From Candidatus Ruminimicrobiellum caprinum (lineage in GTDB: Bacteria; Elusimicrobiota; Endomicrobiia; Endomicrobiales; Endomicrobiaceae), in the NCBI GenBank assembly GCA_017413305.1, contig JAFPUA010000133.1:1-10293 (forward strand): DNA of 10,293 nt, written 5' to 3'. Positions 6,689 through 10,293 of this stretch are shown here, in pieces. The translations under genes were made by a program, and so were the position numbers. Every line of letters begins with the position of its first letter. The stretch's first letter is position 1. Under the pieces are notes generated by a model, which worked only from the letters and a program-made list of their open reading frames with translations, had not been told where the DNA came from and did not search any database.

Positions 6689-7966
6689 ATGGCAAACGAT
6701 AACGATAATAACAACAACAAGTTTACAGAGCAGAAATGCCTTTTTTGCGGTAAGCCCAGAACTGCCGGTAAGAAGTTTATCGGTGGCGGCGGAGCAATAA
6801 TTTGTTCAGATTGCATCAAGCGTTCTAACGATATATTAAACAGCTTTGAAAAAAAAGAACAGGAACAGCAGGCACCTGCAAAACCTATAATAAAACCTGT
6901 TCCCAAACCCAGAGATATAAAGAAATTTTTAGATAGTTATGTTGTCGGTCAAGACAACGCAAAGAAAGTTCTTTCTGTTGCCGTTTATAACCATTACAAA
7001 AGAATTCAAACAAATATCAACTTGGAAAATGATGTAGAATTACAAAAATCCAATATTTTATTGTTAGGCCCTACAGGTACAGGAAAAACTCTTCTTGCAC
7101 AGACTTTGGCAAAAATGCTTGATGTTCCTTTTGCAATAGCTGATGCTACTACGCTTACGGAAGCAGGCTATGTCGGCGACGATGTAGAAAATATTCTTAC
7201 GCGTCTTTTACAGAATTGTAAATATGATGTTAAAAGAGCAGAAACGGGAATTGTTTATATAGATGAAATAGATAAAATTGCAAGAAAGTCGGAAAATAAA
7301 TCTATAACAAGAGATGTTTCCGGCGAAGGTGTTCAGCAGGCACTTTTAAAGATAATAGAAGGAACAATTTCCGATGTTCCTCCGCAGGGCGGAAGAAAGC
7401 ATCCTCAGCAGGAAAATATAAAAGTTAATACCACAAATATTTTGTTTATTTGCGGCGGAGCTTTTGACGGACTTGAAAAAATAATAGAATCAAGACTTAA
7501 CAAAAAAGTTATCGGTTTTGACACAATAAAAGAAGAGTCAAAAGAAGATAAACTCATCAATAAAGATAAAATGTTTGCACAAGTTGATGCAAGAGATTTA
7601 ATAAAGTACGGTTTAATACCGGAACTTGTCGGCAGGCTTCCTGTAGTGTCAACTTTGGAACATCTTTCAGTAGACGATTTAGTTCATATTTTAACGGAAC
7701 CCAAAAATTCCATAGTAAAACAGTATAAAAAAATGTTTGAGATGGAAGGCATCGACTTAGTTTTTGAAGATGAAGCTTTAAGGGAAATAGCTTCAATCGC
7801 AATAAACAGAAAATCCGGTGCAAGGGGTTTGCGTTCCATGATAGAAGAAATTCTTAATGAAACAATGTTTGAGACTTTTAACGAAAATATTTTAAAGCAG
7901 TGTATTGTAACTGCAGATACAATAAAAAACAAAACAAAACCGCAATTTGTGTACAAATCCGCCTAA
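6689..7966 (+). CDS. clpX: ATP-dependent Clp protease ATP-binding subunit ClpX
   Basis: ClpX is the hexameric AAA+ unfoldase that recognises tagged substrates, unfolds them and threads them into ClpP. The product has 425 residues, the usual length. After an Asn/Asp-rich start comes the zinc-binding domain, with Cys17, Cys20, Cys39 and Cys42 in CxxC pairs. Walker A is GPTGTGKT (127-134). The pore loop is GYVG (160-163). Walker B has Asp192-Glu193 in YIDEIDK. The RKH loop is at 236-238. The IGF loop that docks into ClpP is present at 275-277 (VIGFD). Sensor 2 is in GARGLR (377-382). Nothing essential is missing, so it should be an active unfoldase able to dock on ClpP. It starts one base after clpP and ends 19 bases before lon. 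The only odd detail is the short repeat-like AAC/GAT run coding residues 3-10. Confidence 0.97.
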   Translation: MANDNDNNNNKFTEQKCLFCGKPRTAGKKFIGGGGAIICSDCIKRSNDILNSFEKKEQEQQAPAKPIIKPVPKPRDIKKFLDSYVVGQDNAKKVLSVAVYNHYKRIQTNINLENDVELQKSNILLLGPTGTGKTLLAQTLAKMLDVPFAIADATTLTEAGYVGDDVENILTRLLQNCKYDVKRAETGIVYIDEIDKIARKSENKSITRDVSGEGVQQALLKIIEGTISDVPPQGGRKHPQQENIKVNTTNILFICGGAFDGLEKIIESRLNKKVIGFDTIKEESKEDKLINKDKMFAQVDARDLIKYGLIPELVGRLPVVSTLEHLSVDDLVHILTEPKNSIVKQYKKMFEMEGIDLVFEDEALREIASIAINRKSGARGLRSMIEEILNETMFETFNENILKQCIVTADTIKNKTKPQFVYKSA

Positions 7967-7972
7967 AATAAG

Positions 7973-7977
7973 GGAGG
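7973..7977 (+). promoter_or_regulatory. Strong ribosome binding site of lon
   Basis: GGAGG, within a purine run AGGGAGGGAG (7971-7980), lies eight bases before the ATG at 7986. It is the strongest Shine-Dalgarno in the window and fixes the lon start. The 19-base gap from clpX has no hairpin or promoter, so lon is probably in the same transcript. Confidence 0.85.
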
Positions 7978-7985
7978 GAGATTGT

Positions 7986-10293
7986 ATGAACGAAACACAA
8001 AATAAAGTAAGTAACATTCCAAAAGTTTTACCAATGCTTCCGGTAAGGGATGTAGTTCTTTTTCCGGCGATGGTCCTTCCTTTAGCAGTCGGAAGAGATA
8101 AATCTATCAGAGCCCTTGAAGAAGCAATGACTACCAATAGATACATTTTTATTGCTACTCAGAAAAATCTTCAAATAGAGGATCCTACTCCTGACGATAT
8201 TTTTCATATAGGTTCAGTGTGCGAAGTTTTGCAGATGCTTAAAATGCCGGACGGAACTTTAAAAATACTTATAGAATGTGTTGCAAGAGCAGAATGGACA
8301 GAATTTAAGCTTAGCGATAAAGGCTATATAGAAGTCGGTCTAAACATTTTTAAAGAAGATATAGAACAAACTCCGGAAGTTGAAGCGGTTATGCGTAGAA
8401 TAATTGCACTTTTTGAACAATATGTCCGTCTTAATCCCAGAATGCCGATGGATATATCGATATCTGTTTCCAACATACAGGATCCTTCCAAACTTGCAGA
8501 TACTATAGCGGCACACATATCGATAAAGAATAATGAAAAACAGATGATTTTGGAAGAAATAAATCCTCTGAAAAGATTAAATAAAATAATAGAAATTTTA
8601 AATGCAGAAATAGAAATATTAAATATTGAAAGAAGAATTCAAACAAGAGTTCGCTCACAGATAGAAAAAAATCAAAAAGAATACTATCTTAACGAACAGA
8701 TGAAAGCCATACAGAAAGAGTTAAAACAGAAAGACGAAAATACTAAAGAAATTGATGAATTAAGAGAAAAAATTAAAGCCAGTTCCATGAGCCAAGAAGC
8801 ACGCGAAACTGCCGAGAAAGAGCTTGCCAGAATGGAAAAAATGATGGCACAATCTCCGGAAGCAAGCGTTATCAGAACTTATATAGAATGGCTCTTAGAT
8901 CTTCCTTGGAAAAATCTTACAAAAGATAATCTTGACTTAATTCGTGCAAAAGAAATTCTTGATGAAGACCATTATGGTTTGGATAAAGTAAAAGAAAGAA
9001 TTATAGAATATTTAGCTGTTCTTTCCAGAGTTAAAAAAATTAAAGGACCTATTTTATGTTTTGTCGGTCCTCCGGGCGTAGGTAAAACTTCTATTGCAAA
9101 ATCAGTTGCCAGAAGTTTAGGTAGAAACTTCGTTAGAATTTCTATGGGCGGTGTTCGTGACGAAGCAGAAATTCGCGGACATAGAAGAACTTATATTGGT
9201 TCTATGCCGGGCAAAATTATTCAGTCTATGAAAAAGGCAGGTTCTTCAAACCCCGTATTTATTCTTGACGAAATAGATAAAATGGGTAGTGACTGGAGAG
9301 GTGATCCGTCGGCGGCACTTTTGGAAGTGCTTGATCCGGAACAGAATTATGCTTTCGGCGATCATTATCTTGATGTAGATTACGATTTGTCCGATGTTAT
9401 GTTTATTACTACGGCAAATACTTTAAACAATATTCCTAACACATTGCTTGACAGGCTGGAAATAATCAGGTTTTCAGGCTATACAGATGAAGAAAAACTT
9501 CTTATCGCTAAGAAATTTCTTCTCAAGAAACAAATGGCAGATCATGGTTTAAAAGATGGCGAAATTGCAATTGACGACAGTGCAATAAACGAAGTTATCG
9601 CAAGTTATACTCGTGAAGCTGGTGTTAGAAACTTAAACAGAGAAATAGCAAACCTGTGCAGAAAATCTGCAAAAGAGTTGGCACTTGAAAAGAAAAATAC
9701 GGTTAAAATTTCTGCTAAAAATATTGAAAAATATTTAGGTGTTCCTCATTTTGAAAGAGAAAAAATTTCTGAAAATGATGTAGGTGTAGTTACGGGTCTT
9801 GCTTGGACAGAGGTTGGCGGGGAAACTCTTACCATAGAAGTTAATAAAATGAAAGGTAAAGGCATTCTCAACTTAACCGGTCAACTTGGCGATGTAATGA
9901 AAGAGTCCGTTCAGGCTGCGTTTACATATGTAAAATCGTCTGCCAAACAGTTAAAAATTGACGAAGATATGTTTAAAAATACGGACTTTCATGTGCATGT
10001 TCCGGAAGGTGCTGTTCCTAAAGATGGTCCCAGTGCAGGGCTTGCAATGGCTACAGCTTTAGCTTCCGTCTGTATGAATAAACCTGTCAGAAAAAAACTT
10101 GCTATGACAGGTGAAATTACATTAAGAGGCAGGGCTTTAACAATTGGCGGTTTAAAGGAAAAAGTTCTTGCAGCATATAGAGAAGGAATAGATATGGTTC
10201 TTTTTCCCGACGGGAATAAAAAGGATTTAGTTGATATTCCGGAAAATGTAAAAAAGAAAATTCAAATGATTCCCGTTAAACATATGAGAGATG
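7986..10293 (+). CDS. lon: ATP-dependent Lon protease, 3' partial
   Basis: Lon is a cytoplasmic hexameric AAA+ serine protease that degrades misfolded and selected regulatory proteins. The frame is open from ATG 7986 to the right edge, giving 769 codons and one extra base. By comparison with E. coli Lon (784 residues), only the last few tens of residues should be missing. The substrate-binding N domain begins LPMLPVRDVVLFPAMVLPL, and a helical coiled-coil region around 190-300 includes YYLNEQMKAIQKEL near 232-245. The AAA+ module has Walker A GPPGVGKT (361-368), Walker B Asp428-Glu429 in FILDEIDKM, and the expected MGGVRDEAEIRGHRRTYIG segment. The protease domain has the catalytic Ser683 in PKDGPSAG and Lys726 in GGLKEK, 43 residues apart as in E. 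coli, giving the Ser-Lys dyad. No motif is altered. It is the soluble bacterial LonA type, as no membrane segment is seen. It follows clpX closely and is probably the last or a late gene of the operon. Confidence 0.97.
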   Translation, partial: MNETQNKVSNIPKVLPMLPVRDVVLFPAMVLPLAVGRDKSIRALEEAMTTNRYIFIATQKNLQIEDPTPDDIFHIGSVCEVLQMLKMPDGTLKILIECVARAEWTEFKLSDKGYIEVGLNIFKEDIEQTPEVEAVMRRIIALFEQYVRLNPRMPMDISISVSNIQDPSKLADTIAAHISIKNNEKQMILEEINPLKRLNKIIEILNAEIEILNIERRIQTRVRSQIEKNQKEYYLNEQMKAIQKELKQKDENTKEIDELREKIKASSMSQEARETAEKELARMEKMMAQSPEASVIRTYIEWLLDLPWKNLTKDNLDLIRAKEILDEDHYGLDKVKERIIEYLAVLSRVKKIKGPILCFVGPPGVGKTSIAKSVARSLGRNFVRISMGGVRDEAEIRGHRRTYIGSMPGKIIQSMKKAGSSNPVFILDEIDKMGSDWRGDPSAALLEVLDPEQNYAFGDHYLDVDYDLSDVMFITTANTLNNIPNTLLDRLEIIRFSGYTDEEKLLIAKKFLLKKQMADHGLKDGEIAIDDSAINEVIASYTREAGVRNLNREIANLCRKSAKELALEKKNTVKISAKNIEKYLGVPHFEREKISENDVGVVTGLAWTEVGGETLTIEVNKMKGKGILNLTGQLGDVMKESVQAAFTYVKSSAKQLKIDEDMFKNTDFHVHVPEGAVPKDGPSAGLAMATALASVCMNKPVRKKLAMTGEITLRGRALTIGGLKEKVLAAYREGIDMVLFPDGNKKDLVDIPENVKKKIQMIPVKHMRD

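Noticed and set aside
6673..8518. Minus-strand frames opposite clpX and lon
   Set aside because: clpX and lon are intact and highly conserved on the plus strand, which accounts for the sequence.
1..10293. Mobile element, CRISPR array, prophage or defence island
   Set aside because: No terminal inverted repeats, spaced direct repeats, transposase, integrase or nuclease genes are seen, and the right half is a standard housekeeping cluster.

Overview
The window comes from an AT-rich bacterial chromosome, with GC roughly one third by eye. Every supported gene lies on the plus strand. There are four protein genes after a long left-hand reading frame's partner region, counted as follows: one very long frame of unknown function cut by the left edge, then tig, clpP, clpX and lon, with lon cut by the right edge. 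One tRNA gene sits between the long frame and tig. No insertion sequence, CRISPR array, integrase or phage gene is visible, and no stretch longer than about 105 bases lacks a gene.

Left part (1-4539): a single uninterrupted frame of 1,512 codons plus a stop. It is already open at base 1, so the true protein is longer than what is seen. Visible parts, in order, are: a region with a GGYHTEG motif, a hydrophobic segment that looks like a lipoprotein signal peptide but lies deep inside the protein, an all-helical region resembling an alpha/alpha toroid (six-hairpin glycosidase or terpenoid-cyclase-like fold), a pair of adjacent membrane helices, and a long C-terminal region I cannot assign. Very long proteins with a GGxHTEG motif are, from memory, a feature of Elusimicrobiota, Omnitrophota and related lineages. 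With the low GC, this makes an Elusimicrobiota (Endomicrobium-like) host the best guess, held with moderate confidence at most.

Middle (4540-4769): a weak AT-rich hairpin, immediately followed by a near-consensus sigma-70 promoter (TTGACT, 18 bases, TATAAT), then a tRNA-Leu(UAG) gene without an encoded CCA end. No terminator or second clear promoter is visible between the tRNA and tig, so tRNA and protein-coding operon may share a transcript.

Right part (4770-10293): tig-clpP-clpX-lon, a widely conserved protein quality-control cluster with gaps of 10, 1 and 19 bases. Trigger factor folds nascent chains at the ribosome; ClpX unfolds tagged or damaged proteins and feeds them to ClpP; Lon independently degrades misfolded and regulatory proteins. 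ClpX and Lon carry all expected motifs. ClpP is atypical: the catalytic Asp position reads Asn, and two short loop insertions are seen relative to the E. coli protein.

Most interesting points: the giant multi-part membrane protein, with its internal signal-peptide-like segment, and the Ser-His-Asn triad of ClpP.
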